A stretch of DNA of 64,000 nt from Pseudocercospora fijiensis CIRAD86 (Eukaryota; Ascomycota; Dothideomycetes; Mycosphaerellales; Mycosphaerellaceae), in assembly GCF_000340215.1 (NCBI RefSeq), contig NW_006921532.1, forward strand, positions 3,017,337 to 3,081,336, given 5' to 3'. The position numbers and the translations under genes are program-made. Positions 33,076 through 45,000 of this stretch are shown one piece after another. Position 1 is the stretch's first letter; each line of letters opens with the position of its first letter. Below the pieces are notes generated by a model. It did no database searches, had not been told where the DNA came from, and saw only the letters and a list, made by a program, of their open reading frames with translations.

Positions 33076-34404
33076 GTTGATGAGATGAGCGTGGGGATGA
33101 TTGATTCGAGGGTCGTTGTCGAGATGATTCAATGGCGACGGCACACGTGCTGGATGTGCGCCAATCGCCTTACGAGTGTAGCAAGGTCAAAGCAGAAGGA
33201 AATGTGCATACAACAAGAGGAGGGTGGTGTGGTCAAACATGGACACGGACATGGAGCTTGGGCAGCGCAGCTGGAACAACGGCCAAGGCCCAAGGACGCG
33301 GCGTCTACATCATCCCGAGCGCTCAGCCACGTGGCGTGGCTGGCAAAAATGTGAAAATGTGCAGCCTCACATTCACTTCACTTCTGTGGTCATGCTATTG
33401 TGTTGTCGCTCAAGTACCGCCCTGAGGCTGGCCACGGGAATCAGTAGCAATATCTCTATGACTCAGTGAACAGGTTATGTAGGTTATGTCGTAAGCAGCA
33501 ACGTATAGAGTCCAGACGGCTGTCTACGACGTGCAGACTGTGCAGCGCAGGTGTGTCTCGTCTCGAGTCAATCTCACGTTCCAAGCGAGCATGTCTTTCC
33601 GACGACATTTGGGAGCTGTTAGTAGCGGTGCGGAACGGTGATCAGATCCAGCAAGGCCAGGCTGTATGCCTGTCCTTGTTCTTCGCATCGACCTCAATCT
33701 GTGCACGAAGCACAAATGTCCTCAATAGTCGAAGAGCCTATCTCCATCACGCCGAGATGAGCAGCACACGCGCGAATGCATCCTTCTCTCAGAGTTCGTT
33801 TTCGAAGCCGATCCGTTTTCGGGCTGTGACGAACAAATACGAGATTGTCGTAGTCTTGCTCTCTTCGAGCAGCTGCATGTGATAGAGCATCACTGCGAGG
33901 TGCGAGGTGCGAGGTGCGAGGTACGAGGTGCGAGGTGCGAGGCGCGAGGTACGAGGTGCGAGGTGCGAAGTGCGAGGTGAGGTGAGCTTGTTCGACTTTT
34001 CGAGACGGCAAGTGAATGGAGATGGCAGGAACGCTGAGTTGGTGTGACGAACATGTGAATGGGATGGCACGTGATAGTGCAACTGAGTTCGACAAGTCGG
34101 GCGCTTCCGCCTCGCGAATTGTATTGGCCTCCCACGCTTCGCTTCCCCAAGCGCAACAGCAACACCAGACATCACCAACTTTGCATCTACATGGGAGCTC
34201 TGCTTTGCCCGCCCTCCCACAGAGTATCAGCATTTGCATCACTGTTCCGTATTCGCACTGCTGGTTTGTCGACTGTTCTTTCTGCTGTTCTTTTTTTCCT
34301 CTAACACGCAGCTGCTGTCTGATTCGGGCGGGAGCATGGCACTTACCTGCCGTTAACAGCGTTCACCATCGCGACTGGCGCGCACAACCGGCCGCGCACT
34401 CATC
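33076..34404. promoter_or_regulatory. Divergent intergenic region with a minisatellite
   Basis: This 1.3 kb lies between two divergent genes and so should contain both promoters. Apart from the 7 bp tandem repeat listed separately I see no recognisable element. The small open frames here overlap on both strands and have no domain content. Confidence 0.45.
33894..33977. repeat. 7 bp minisatellite (TGCGAGG)n
   Basis: Twelve tandem copies of TGCGAGG, with variants TACGAGG, CGCGAGG and TGCGAAG, in the divergent promoter region between abp1 and the F-box-like gene. Confidence 0.9.
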
Positions 34405-37400
34405 ATGGAAGGCGACGACGGCAGAGGCTCCAGCGAGGGCGACGCGCCGTCCGAGTCGTGGGATGAGCTCTACGAAAACAACTCACCTGCGCCCGCAGCA
34501 TCACCTCCGCTGGCCACCGCGCAACAGCCACCGCTGGGAGCTGTCGCGTTGACTGACAACCAGTTCACGCCCTCTGCCACAGCATCACCATCGCCTCCCT
34601 CAAACCCGGAAGCAGATGCGCCTCTCTCAATTGGAGCCCAACCTGTGGACGCCGCACTCGACGACGACTCCTCTTCAGAAATGGATCTTTCCGAGCCAAG
34701 CCGACCTGCCACGCCTGAGCCACCGCCCGCCGTCGCTACTGCCAATAGCGACGGTCCTGCCATTGTCGATATCGCCGTCCCAAACGGAGCCAAGCGCAAG
34801 CTCAGCGATGCTGTGAAAGATGCTGACCGCAACGCTGATACAGTGACTGCCGATGATCAATCCAAGAAGCGCAAGCTGTCTGACCCACCCCGAGAAGTCC
34901 CACTTCCTCCCGCAGCCTGGCAGCGCATTTTCATGCATTGTTCGCCTGCGTCGCTTTGTCGTCTTTTGCGCGTTTCGAAAGAGCTGAATCACATCCTCAC
35001 GGGTATCAAGGCTACGCCGCCATCTCCCCTGGACAAGTCCGCAGCTCGGCTTGTGGACAGTGAGAGTATATGGGCAAATGCCAGGAAAACATTCTTCCCG
35101 CAATTGCCACGGCCTCTTGCCAGGTATTCCGAGTTGGAAATGCTGCAGCTCCTGGGAGGCAAGACCTGCCAATTTTGTGGGAGGGATCCAGTTTCTCCTC
35201 CCGCCACTTCAGTCTTCAATTGCGGTCCTGGACACACGGGTGTACGTGTGCTGTATCCGTTTGGCCTCCGATCCTGTGGCCCCTGCGTAGAACCTCAATT
35301 ATTGAGAGTAAGTTATATCGCAAAGTCTTGTTTTTCGCGACCTCTAATACATGGTGTGTAGGATGTGCAGCTTCTGTCGGACCCAGCCATGGCTCCACTG
35401 CGACTTGGACTGTCTTTCGCATATCGCTCTCCCGACTACCATTTCGCCTTCGAGTCCGTTCGACAGCTCCCCGGCGGCATCCCGGGACACTTGCGATTTT
35501 CCAAGATGTATTACAGCCCCGATCTCAAGGCTCTCCATGCAGAGGAAGAAGAGGCAAAGTCCCTTGGAGATGGCGCAGTAGACGAATGGCGCAAGGGTTT
35601 GTTCACCAAAGGCAAAGACATGATGGCCGACTCAGCTCGCTGGGAGAAGTGGGAGATGCAATTGCGTCTCGGCGCAAATCTTGCGCAAGTGCTCAGGGAG
35701 TATGATCCCTCTTCTTTTCCACGCTCGCAATCTATCCAGGACATGCAGGGTAGGCAACCTGGAGTAAACGGTACGACGTCGTCTGTGACGACCAACGGTA
35801 AGCAACATTTCTCAACTCTAGTCCGAGTGATTTCGGCCAGATCTGTATCCTTCGAGTCATTCGATCACTTTCGTCTTCGTTTTATCCCTCAGAAATCTAT
35901 ACTGTCGGCCTCGGATGGACGTTCTAGCTTTTGGCAGATCTCGACCCTAACCTGAGATTAATAGGAATGCACCCTCTGCCGCAGCCTGTTCATGTCTTTC
36001 AGAATGGATATGGCGCTCCCTTTCCGCAATACCAGCCGGCCGTTTTCCATCATTCACCGTTCACTCCTGCACCGGTCCCGCAGCCACACTTCAGAACTGT
36101 CAAAAACCAACATGAGGTTGAACAGGCTCGCCAGGCCCGGAAAGCCGAGATTGAGCGGCGATGTCAAGAACTGGAACCACCTGTGGAGCCAAACGTGCTG
36201 ATGCACATGGAAACCTTCCAGGCTGCCATGCAGATCACCTCCCCGTTGACGGATTCTGCTTGGGACGTTCTTAAGCCTCGGATTCTGGCCCAGAGGGAGG
36301 CCGCAGAACTCGCCGAGCATGAACGAGCATCCGTCTTGGCAGCATTGCAGGCTTCAGTTCCAATGCCCATCCCAGAGGATATCATTTCCAGACCGGCGCG
36401 TGAAACTTATGACCGGGAGTACCAAGATGCTCAAATGCCTCTACGCAAAAGGCTCGGTGAGTACGCTGACGACCTGATCAATGGCCAGTGGAAAGGCGGC
36501 AAGATGCTGGACAGAGACAACATTCCCATCTTTGCTGTTCAAGTCTTGCTGCATGTAAAGAAGTGCTATACCGCGGACAAGGAATCCGGCGCCCTCGCTG
36601 AGCTGGAACCACCGCCAAGGCAGGAAGGCTCCAACCAACCTACACCTTCGGAATCACCATTCCTGTCTCTGGACAATATGAAGTGGGTGTATGAGAACAA
36701 GGTGAGGCCATTTACAGATAATCAGCGCAAGGAGCATTTCGTGTGTGCTGGATGCGAGGACAAGCCCAAATTGTTCGCCTTTGAAGGACTGATCCAGCAT
36801 TATGGCGCCAAGCATACATCAGACTTCAGCAAGGGCAACATCATCGTCCATTGGGAGACAGCAAAATGGCCAGACAGGCCTCCTTTCCAGACCAACCCAT
36901 CCCTATTCATTAAGCCTGACCGTAGGGTTTCCGATTACAGGTCGCAGGGTCGGGCTCGAAATACTCCGCAAGGGCAAGGCCACGACAGTCCTTTCAACGG
37001 TGCTCCTGCAGGATCCCATGCGACGCCATATGCCAATGGTCGACATAGTCAGAGCCCAGGCTACCCGCCTCCGCAGTACGGCCAAGCGCATCCGGTAGCT
37101 CAGGCCAACGGGTATTTCCATGAGCAGTCACTCCCGGGGAAGCCTCAAGTTGAGTCAAGCCACGATGATGAGATGAATCAGCTTTCCAGTGACGTCCGCG
37201 AGGTATGGGACGCTCTCGGTGGTATTAAGAACCTGCTGGAATGCGTCAGAATCCAGACCGTGATCCATCATGCTGTGGCTCGTTTCAAGTCGCGATTCAA
37301 CCACCAGCCTGTGCTCGATCTGCTCACCGATGCTCTGGCCACAAGTGATAGCATTCGTCCTCTGAAGCACGTAAGCGGTCTTGCTTGCAAATCCTGCATC

Positions 37401-38951
37401 TCTGTATCACCGAGTAAGGATCAAACTTCTTACTGGGGCCGGATCCGAGGCTGGAAGCTATACAACATGTCATCGTTGATCACTCATTTCAAGCTCATGC
37501 ATCAGCCAGAGACGCCTTTTGGCGCAGCTGACTGGACTGCCAACATGATCGAGGTGCCCGAGAGAGCCACTTTGAAGGATCTGATGCTAAGTCCTGGCAT
37601 GAATGACGAGAAGCTTGCTTTGATAGCTGCTGCTTTTCCTGCTGCTTTTCCGTCACCGCTGCCAAAAATTGGCCTGGTCACTGAGGAAGTTGTGGCACCA
37701 AAGCCAGTGAAGGGCCTGCTGGAACGTCTCGGAAAGAAGTCCCAGAAGGCTCAAAGCAAGAAGAAAGGACAGAAACCAGCCAATGGCAGCCAAGACCGTG
37801 ACAGCTCCCAGGAGCCTCTGCCTGAGCCTACGGAGGACGAATACGATCCTTTACGTCCCGCTCTTATCCAGTCCCAAGCACCAGATCCTGCTCAATTCGA
37901 CACCGACGCTCGTAAGCCTGCGGTGCAGGCAGCGCCACACCCACCATCTCAGCCGCCAGCAGCCAGCAGATTCAATCTTGCACCAGAAACCCTTGCTGCT
38001 TTACAGAGCCTGACGTCCATAACACTGCAACGTCAGCCACACCCAGTCAACGATCGAGCCAGTCGCAGTCCATCTGTTGGACGCGCGGAGCCAGCTCCTA
38101 CCTCCAGACCTTCGGTGCCTACGTCAGTGCCTGCATCGGTACCTGCAGCGTTGACAACTCCCACGGGTCCTCCTGATATTGCCGCAATTTTGGCGTCACT
38201 CACGGGTCAAACTGCCTTGACAACGCCACCAAGTGCCAGCCACAGGCCTGGTAGTTCATCACGCCAACAGCATTCTAGTGGTTATGGCACAATAAGTCAT
38301 CAACAAACACCTGTTTATCAAAGCGAAGCTCGACGTCCCAGCTCTCGCTATGATAGCGTACCTCAGCAGCCGCCACGGCAACCAGAGCCCGTCGTGCAAC
38401 ATGACGTCGGAGAGCTACAGGCGGCACTGTCACGCAACAGCAGACATTACGAGCAGAATCAGCATCAACACCAGGCATATATGGAGTCAGCACGCGCAGC
38501 TCCTGCGCCAGCACTGGCACACTCACCGCCACAGTACCAGTACGTCTACGAGGACAGGCATGCATACGCTCAGCCGGCCCACGCTCCGATCTATCGCGAA
38601 GCTCCCGTACAGTATATTCAAGTGCCGGAACGCGAGTACATACCACCAGGCTACCAGTACGAACGACCTGCCTCGAAGCCAATCTATGTGGATCAGTATG
38701 GCAGGCCACTAATTCCAATCGACGCTGCACCAGCGCCCGTGCAGTATGCTCCCAACCCATACGAGCAGCAGCAGTATACTCGTGTGCCGGAGCAACACGT
38801 GTATACTACTATCGCGCCATCATCTCATCACCAGCCTGTGTATGATGACCGGCGACCAGTGTACTATGAGCCAGTACCTCATGGGACCAGCGGCATTCCA
38901 CCAAGATATGCTGCATACGATGACGGTCGCGCTTCTGTGCCGCGATCTTGA
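34405..38951 (+). CDS. Large F-box-like protein with Cys-rich motif (fungal family of unknown function)
   Basis: Three exons (34405-35307, 35362-35797, 35938-38951) give 1450 residues; introns are 54 and 140 bp. The acidic Pro/Ala-rich N terminus carries two basic KRKLSD nuclear-localisation-like motifs. An F-box-like helix pair follows (PLPPAAWQRIFMHCSPASLC, RLLRVSKELNHIL), then a candidate zinc site, CQFCGRD...GLRSCGPC. The middle holds long helical segments (EVEQARQARKAEIERRCQEL) and further Cys/His groups (FVCAGCEDKPKLFAFEGLIQ followed by HYGAKH; GLACKSCISVS with a downstream LITHFKLMH), which look like degenerate C2H2-type fingers. The last 350 residues are Pro/Gln/Tyr-rich and disordered. 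It is probably a nuclear protein and possibly an SCF substrate adaptor (inference). I recognise it as a conserved filamentous-fungal type of unknown function. Confidence 0.8.
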
Positions 38952-39406
38952 TAATGAAAGGGGCAGGACACGAAGAGCAAAGATTGGGTTGCAAAGGATG
39001 CGATAATGGATTGTAACGGCGCACTCGATTCAGCGCATAGAGTGTATTGATCTCTCAGGGCCTTGCGCGATGATACCACTGGGCGGCAAGCGTTTGCATC
39101 GACGTGTATCTGTAGTTTACAGCTTCTTCAGCGATGTTCTTACTTCACGTGATAGCAAAGATTTTGCTCAATCAGAGCTAATTTGACCGTTCGCTCAGAA
39201 CCTTCGAGTGCTCGCCTCGGCCCTGTTCCGGATTCGCCGAAGCCACCTCGGCCGTCGGGACGCTCCACTCCACTTTGATGAGCAATCGACATCCTTGTCA
39301 ATGTCCGGTCTTCAGAAAACGATTATGTGGCGGGAAGACGATGCAACCAACAAGATGTGATCCCCGGTAATTGCGACTTGCATCGACTGAGCGAACAAGG
39401 GCCGGC
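38952..39406. other. Intergenic region
   Basis: 3' flank of the large F-box-like gene and promoter region of the MFS transporter. No specific element recognised. Confidence 0.4.
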
Positions 39407-40986
39407 ATGGCGACCTCATCTTCACCATCCAAGGCCTTCGATGTCAGCGCCACCGCGACAACCACATCCAAACACCACAGCCACGACTCCAGCTCTCATG
39501 CGCCCGTCCTCGGTCCTGACAACGACGACGATTCGGGCTACGAGACCGACGTTTCCACCTCACTCACCAATGCCTCCCTCATCGACTTGGAGAGACGTCT
39601 GCGTCTGAAAGTCGATTGGCGATTATGCACCATCGCCGGCATTCTCTGCTCTCTCAACCTTCTGGACTCCGGCATCATCTCCTCCGCAAGCGTGACGAGT
39701 ATGCTGAGCGACTTGGAACTCGATCGTGACGGACGCTATTCCGTCTCGATTTTCATCTTCACGATCTCAAGCATTGCCTTCCAACTCCCTAGTACCATCG
39801 CCGTCCGAAGAATCGGTCCCAGAATCTGGTTCTCGTTCATCACATTCTCCTTCGGACTCATCACCATGTGTACGGCGTTCATACACACCTGGAAGGAAAT
39901 GATCGCGTTACGAGTGCTTTTGGGAATGTGTATGAGTGGGATTTATCCGGGCTTGAGTTATCTGATTGCCGCTTGGTATTTGAGGAAAGAACAGCAGACT
40001 AGATTCGCGTTTCTGCAGAGTGGACAAGTCATGATTCTGGCAACTGGTTCGATTGTGAATTTTGGCTTGAATCAGCTGAATGGGCGAGGTGGGTTGGAGG
40101 GTTGGAGGTACATGTTTCTCGTGCAAGGCCTTATTACGATTTTCCTTGGGGCTTTAACTTATTTCTGGATGGTCGACTTTCCAGAACTCGCGCATAAGAG
40201 CCTTTGGTTTTTGACGCCCGAGGAACAGGATTTGGCGATTGGGAGAATACAGAAGGATCGCAAAGATGTTCAAGCTGATCCTTTTACTTGGGGAAAAGTT
40301 CTGGTACACGCGAAGGATGCAAAGGTTTATGGCTTTGCGTGCATGTTCTTCTTGGTCAACATCGTTTCGACTGCGTTGTCGTACTTTTTGCCGATCATCT
40401 TGCAGTCTGGTGAGTGGGATGCTATATATCGGTTGAGAGCAGACTGACAATTCGACTAGGTATGGGCTTCAGCGAGAACGAATCGATTCTCTTGTCAGCA
40501 CCGCCATATTACTACAGTGTCATTCCAGTCATCATTTCCTCCGTGGTCAGCGACAAGTACAACATTCGAGGGCCGGTCATTTTCTTCAACTCCGTCTGCC
40601 TGATCATAGGCTTCTGCATGCTTGGCTTCGTTGATCAAGTCACGGTCCGATATATCGGAACGTATCTGGCGACGGGAGCATACGTCTCGAACTGGGCAGC
40701 AATCACAGCGTACTATAACAACAACATCGCCGGTCAATGGAAACGGGCATTCACAGCTGCCGCGGTCACAGCTATGAATGGAGCAGGTGGTATTGCTGGA
40801 AGTTACATTGTGCGACAAAGCGAAGCGCCGACGTATCATACTGCTGTGTGGATTTCGATAGGTTCGCACATCTTGCTTGTTGGCTTTGTCGCGGCTTTCT
40901 CGCTTTACTTTTGGACGGCAAACAAGAGGCAAAGGGCTGGCAAGGCTTTGCTTGAAAGGACAGAGGGATTCCGATATACTTACTAA
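39407..40986 (+). CDS. MFS transporter, allantoate permease / anion:cation symporter type
   Basis: Two exons (39407-40409 and 40460-40986) separated by a 50 bp intron (GTGAGT donor, CTGAC branch, CTAG acceptor) give 509 residues. A polar N-terminal tail of about 70 residues (including DDDSGYETD) leads into LERRLRLKVDWRLCTIAGIL, then SLNLLDSGIISSASV, the first-helix pattern of Dal5-type carriers, where most members read LDRTNIGNA. About 12 transmembrane segments are visible, with RVLLGMCMSGIYPGLSYLI (helices 4-5), YYYSVIPVIISSVVSDKY (loop 8-9) and NWAAITAYYNNNIAGQWKRA, where the family often has NxxGxxKR. These plasma-membrane permeases import organic anions, vitamins or ureides by proton symport; the substrate is unknown here. 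The first ATG after an open TTG-leading frame was chosen. Confidence 0.9.
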
Positions 40987-41241
40987 AAGGCAATAGAGTC
41001 TGTAATGCTAATGATGAGATGAAAGATGATTATTGGCGGAATGCTTGCTACATCCTTTCATGTTGGCTTGGAACAATGCAATCTAGGCAAAAGGGATCGA
41101 CATGCTGCAGTGTGTTGATGAACCAGCAAGTTTGCTTGTCTTACACAAAGGCCGAGAGAGGCTCAAGACGTGAAAACAAAACTTGGTCCCACGCAGATGC
41201 TGCTGCCCAGCTCAGCTATCCCAATTAAGGTCTCGTAAGCA

Positions 41242-42252
41242 ATGGCCCAGACAAGGCCGCATCCACAAGACGGCCTGGCAAGGTCGCAAATTGTCCAAAC
41301 CGGTCCGCTGGCTCAAGTTCAATGCATTCTGAACAACGATGGCGAATGGATGCTTCGAACTTACATTAACGATTCTGACATCGAGCGGATCAGACTAGAA
41401 CGAATTCAAGGAGTCCAGCATTCAATCGAGAGTGAGGACAGAAGTGGTACTAGTCTGGCCCAAGTCATGACGCTGTCGGATGGTGTGATCTTGAAGCCAT
41501 TTCGAGGATCCCTTTTAGCCAGCGCCAATACGAAAAAGCGCTCCAGTGGCGTTCTCAAGGGCAATGGCCAGCAAGGAGCTGAGAAAGGTACCACCGCCCC
41601 TGCGAGAAGAAAGATTCGCCTCCGTGATAACAGCACTACTCTGTACGACCCGAACATAATGCCAGACTTCAGCGCCGTGAAGATGGTCAAGCCCGATATC
41701 ACCGCATTATTCAAAGGAACAAGTACAACCGGTTGGGACGGAGTGGTTCCGAACGAGGCTGGAAAATGGCACTTTCACACTTGCGGAGGCAATGAATGGA
41801 CCGACTCGTCAGAAGGCATTGCCGCGGCAGAGATGGGTGGTCAGGGCATCTTTGAGCCTGATACCAACCATCCTACTGCCCAGGATGTTTATGATTACAA
41901 GAAGTGTTACAAGCGGCATGGGAAAGGTGTTGCCGATCGGTCTCAGAATGTGACGATTGTTTGGAGACCTGATAGTTGGCCTCTTGCACATCAGAGGACG
42001 CAAGTGGAAGATGCGCCAGCAGAAGCTATTGCTGGAGCGGTGTCTGGTCAGGTTGTTGATTTTGCTGCTTCATCGAATGGAGCTTCTGCCGCGAATGAGG
42101 TTCCGGTCAGTCCACGGTCTGGACCTGCACCCAACGACAATAATGCTCGGACCACGCATCTGGAGAATGTCGAAGATTCCAGTGGGCTTATGCCACCACC
42201 AGCAAACCCGTTCGACCCTGCAGGTAACACGTTGCCAGAAATCTCCAACTAG
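41242..42252 (+). CDS. Hypothetical protein sharing an AQVQC block with the gene at 29108-30478
   Basis: A single-exon frame of 336 residues. There is no signal peptide or membrane segment. The N-terminal 60 residues contain GPLAQVQCILNNDGEWMLRT, which resembles AQVQCHLNLSGSWTLRKYEF in the protein encoded at 29108-30478; a later TTLYDPNIMPDF also matches ALYDQPEIPD there. The centre (about residues 150-250) is ordered and aromatic-rich (GKWHFHTCGGNEWTD, VYDYKKCYKRHGKG, TIVWRPDSWP). The C terminus is low complexity and acidic. I recognise no named family. The stop codon is 17 bp before the assembly gap, so the 3' UTR is missing. Confidence 0.7.
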   Translation: MAQTRPHPQDGLARSQIVQTGPLAQVQCILNNDGEWMLRTYINDSDIERIRLERIQGVQHSIESEDRSGTSLAQVMTLSDGVILKPFRGSLLASANTKKRSSGVLKGNGQQGAEKGTTAPARRKIRLRDNSTTLYDPNIMPDFSAVKMVKPDITALFKGTSTTGWDGVVPNEAGKWHFHTCGGNEWTDSSEGIAAAEMGGQGIFEPDTNHPTAQDVYDYKKCYKRHGKGVADRSQNVTIVWRPDSWPLAHQRTQVEDAPAEAIAGAVSGQVVDFAASSNGASAANEVPVSPRSGPAPNDNNARTTHLENVEDSSGLMPPPANPFDPAGNTLPEISN

Positions 42253-42269
42253 CAATGCTTTCTGCTTCA

Positions 42270-42998
42270 NNNNNNNNNNNNNNNNNNNNNNNNNNNNNNN
42301 NNNNNNNNNNNNNNNNNNNNNNNNNNNNNNNNNNNNNNNNNNNNNNNNNNNNNNNNNNNNNNNNNNNNNNNNNNNNNNNNNNNNNNNNNNNNNNNNNNNN
42401 NNNNNNNNNNNNNNNNNNNNNNNNNNNNNNNNNNNNNNNNNNNNNNNNNNNNNNNNNNNNNNNNNNNNNNNNNNNNNNNNNNNNNNNNNNNNNNNNNNNN
42501 NNNNNNNNNNNNNNNNNNNNNNNNNNNNNNNNNNNNNNNNNNNNNNNNNNNNNNNNNNNNNNNNNNNNNNNNNNNNNNNNNNNNNNNNNNNNNNNNNNNN
42601 NNNNNNNNNNNNNNNNNNNNNNNNNNNNNNNNNNNNNNNNNNNNNNNNNNNNNNNNNNNNNNNNNNNNNNNNNNNNNNNNNNNNNNNNNNNNNNNNNNNN
42701 NNNNNNNNNNNNNNNNNNNNNNNNNNNNNNNNNNNNNNNNNNNNNNNNNNNNNNNNNNNNNNNNNNNNNNNNNNNNNNNNNNNNNNNNNNNNNNNNNNNN
42801 NNNNNNNNNNNNNNNNNNNNNNNNNNNNNNNNNNNNNNNNNNNNNNNNNNNNNNNNNNNNNNNNNNNNNNNNNNNNNNNNNNNNNNNNNNNNNNNNNNNN
42901 NNNNNNNNNNNNNNNNNNNNNNNNNNNNNNNNNNNNNNNNNNNNNNNNNNNNNNNNNNNNNNNNNNNNNNNNNNNNNNNNNNNNNNNNNNNNNNNNNN
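42270..42998. other. Assembly gap (729 N)
   Basis: A run of N. The 5' part of the DUF1989-type gene that starts on the right side must lie here. Confidence 0.99.
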
Positions 42999-43906
42999 AT
43001 ACGCGATATCATATGTCATGTGTCACGCCGACAATTGGAGAACACCTTGGGACAAACTTGGACAGGCCTATCTTGAAGCTTGTGGATGATACTGTCGAGA
43101 TACGTGATATGACATTTGTGAGTTGTTACTGAGCATATCTGGCTTTTGGAATGCACTACTTTATCGCCCTCAGGGGCTCAAGTCTTACAATATTATCGCG
43201 CCTGACACATCTAGCGCTGACAGGATACAGATGAGTTGCTTTCCGGGAATGCACGAAAAACAGGGCGTAAAGAACCACGGAAGCTGTGCCACGAACATTG
43301 CCGAAGTCATGAAAGAGCACGGCATGAACCCGTGCCTAGAAGTTACTGATCCGTTCAATCTCTTCCAAAATACACCAAACGTGAGACTCGAGCCTATGTG
43401 TCATCCCCGCTGTCACGGCGCAGTACAGCCTTGGAAGTCTTGGTAGCTCCAAGCCAGGTGATTACGTGGATTTCCTTACGATGGAGGACGCCATCTGCGC
43501 TGCTCCGTGCCGTCCCTACGATCCTCACGGCTTTAACGGTGGCAAAATTACAGATGTTGCTCTGGTGACAAGGCATCTAGGCAGTCTGCCATGGTTTCGT
43601 TCATTGGCAGATGAGTTGTCGACCATGGTTCCAGCCACCGGCATTTTTTATCATCACATCTGCACTTCGCTGCTGCCAATGCGAGCGTATGAGGTGCAGC
43701 AGGGCTATGCTCAATTGTCTATACATTCGATGAGCTGCCCGAGCAATTATCAGAGCCAGCTTGCGAACAAGGCCGCTAATTCTCACCCCGGTCCGCCTTT
43801 GGCTGCAAGTATCACGATGAAGGAAAGAGATTCCAAAATACCCTTCGCTCTCTTTACGAACTGCCGGCATCAATTGACACATATACCGAGGCGGCAGACC
43901 GGATGA
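42999..43906 (+). CDS. DUF1989 / urea-carboxylase-associated family protein, 5' end missing in the gap
   Basis: Exons 42999-43117, 43174-43380 and 43424-43906 join in frame through 56 bp and 43 bp GTGAG...CAG introns. The translation matches the DUF1989 layout: PILKLVDDTVEIRDMTFG (family 'ED/DDTVG..D' strand), MSCFPGMHEKQGVKNHGSCA then NIAEVMKEHGM, the hallmark DPFNLFQNTPN, and SSKPGDYVDFLTMEDAICAA leading into CRPYDPHGFNGGK. Conserved Cys and His in these blocks are thought to bind metal. Bacterial members sit beside urea carboxylase or amidolyase genes; the fungal role is unclear. The start lies in the gap. After TDVALVTR (about 43570) the sequence no longer resembles the family, so the true stop or another splice may be nearer than 43906. 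Confidence 0.65.
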
Positions 43907-43948
43907 GAAGCCGTCCTATCGTCTGCATGCAGGTCGCAGGGGCCTGTA

Positions 43949-44130
43949 GCATTTGCCCCTGCCTGCGGCATTTGCCCCTGCCTACGGCATTTGCCCCTGC
44001 CTGCGGCATTTGCCCCTGCCTACGGCATTTGCCCCTGCCTGCGGCATTTGCCCCTGCCTACGGCATTTGTCCTTAAACCTACCTGTCTGCCTGCCTGCCT
44101 ACGGCATTTGTCCTTAAACCTACCTGTCTA
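43949..44130. repeat. 19 bp minisatellite array
   Basis: Six tandem 19-mers (GCATTTGCCCCTGCCTGCG alternating with the ...TACG variant) fill 43949-44062. Two longer degenerate units containing GCATTTGTCCTTAAACC follow to about 44130. There are no unique spacers, so it is not CRISPR-like. Confidence 0.9.
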
Positions 44131-44316
44131 CCTGCTAGCCTATACCCTACCTACCTATACTAGCACCAACCTTAACACTAACAATTAATTAACTAGGCGC
44201 TCCGTAGGTGATGCTAGTGTTACATATGCATGCATGTTATAGGAGCCGGGCACCCCTTCGCTCTCCTCTGTTTATTAAGCTGCTAACCGCGAGGGAAACT
44301 CCAAGTCTGCCTGCTT

Positions 44317-44377
44317 TACCTACCTACCTACCTACCTACCTACCTACCTACCTACCTACCTACCCACCTACCCACCT
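44317..44377. repeat. CCTA tetranucleotide microsatellite
   Basis: About 15 TACC/CCTA units ending about 25 bp before the start codon of the small secreted protein, so it lies in that gene's 5' UTR or core promoter. Confidence 0.9.
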
Positions 44378-44402
44378 ATATCCAATTCGGACTTTTTCGA
44401 AA

Positions 44403-44793
44403 ATGAAGTTCCTCACGTTCCTCCTTACTGCCGTTATTACGGCTAGGTCGGCATATGCTGTGTGGTGCAACTACGGCACTGGGGGGAATGGAGGCTGTGA
44501 AGCTAACGGGAAACATACGTACTGCGTAAGTATTCAATGTCCTCTTGAATCGAATCTCGCTACGAGGCGCGTCTTGTTTTTTTTGGGGGGGGGGCGCTTT
44601 TTGGGGAGGTTTTTTTTTTCTCTTCAGAATATGGACTAATGGCGGTATATGGATACAGTGTAACAATGACAATTACCAGAGCAAGGCTTTTCCTATATGG
44701 CGCGTATCGACTGTACCATCTAAAGACAAAAACGGACATACAGATTGCACATCCGGAAACCCCGTGCGATCGGGTTGGATTGCTTGTGCTTAG
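44403..44793 (+). CDS. Small secreted cysteine-rich protein (candidate effector)
   Basis: Two exons, 44403-44525 and 44659-44793, give 85 residues. The 133 bp intron has a GTAAGT donor, an ACTAAT branch-like site 20 bp before the acceptor, and unusual G9-10 and T10 homopolymers. Residues 1-19 are a signal peptide (MKFLTFLLTAVITARSAYA). The mature ~66 residues hold six cysteines in a C-C-CC-C-C order (WCNYG, GGCEANG, TYCCNNDN, HTDCTSG, IACA at the C terminus); the central CC pair is created by the splice. An even cysteine number, small size and secretion are the usual criteria for fungal effector or defence-type small secreted proteins. I cannot assign a family. An alternative acceptor at 44637 would give an early stop in phase 0, so the model above is preferred. 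Confidence 0.65.
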
Positions 44794-45000
44794 TTGGGCG
44801 CATTCGAAACGGAACGAAACGAAACGAGAATGATTGTCGAGAGATATTCGCAGGGTTTGGCGACATTTATCTTCTTTTCCTGACGGCGTTCGCTATTGCT
44901 GTACTTTCTGAAGTGAGATGAAAAGCAAATCACGATGCTTGTTTCGCTAGCGGAAGTGATCTATCACCAAAAATCTATCCTATTCTCTGATAGGCAGTCA

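Noticed and set aside
41957..43132. Long open frames crossing 42270-42998
   Set aside because: They are open only because the gap is N; only the piece after 42999 has support, as part of the DUF1989-type gene.
43949..44130. A CRISPR-like array
   Set aside because: The units are directly adjacent with no unique spacers, and the genome is fungal; it is a minisatellite.
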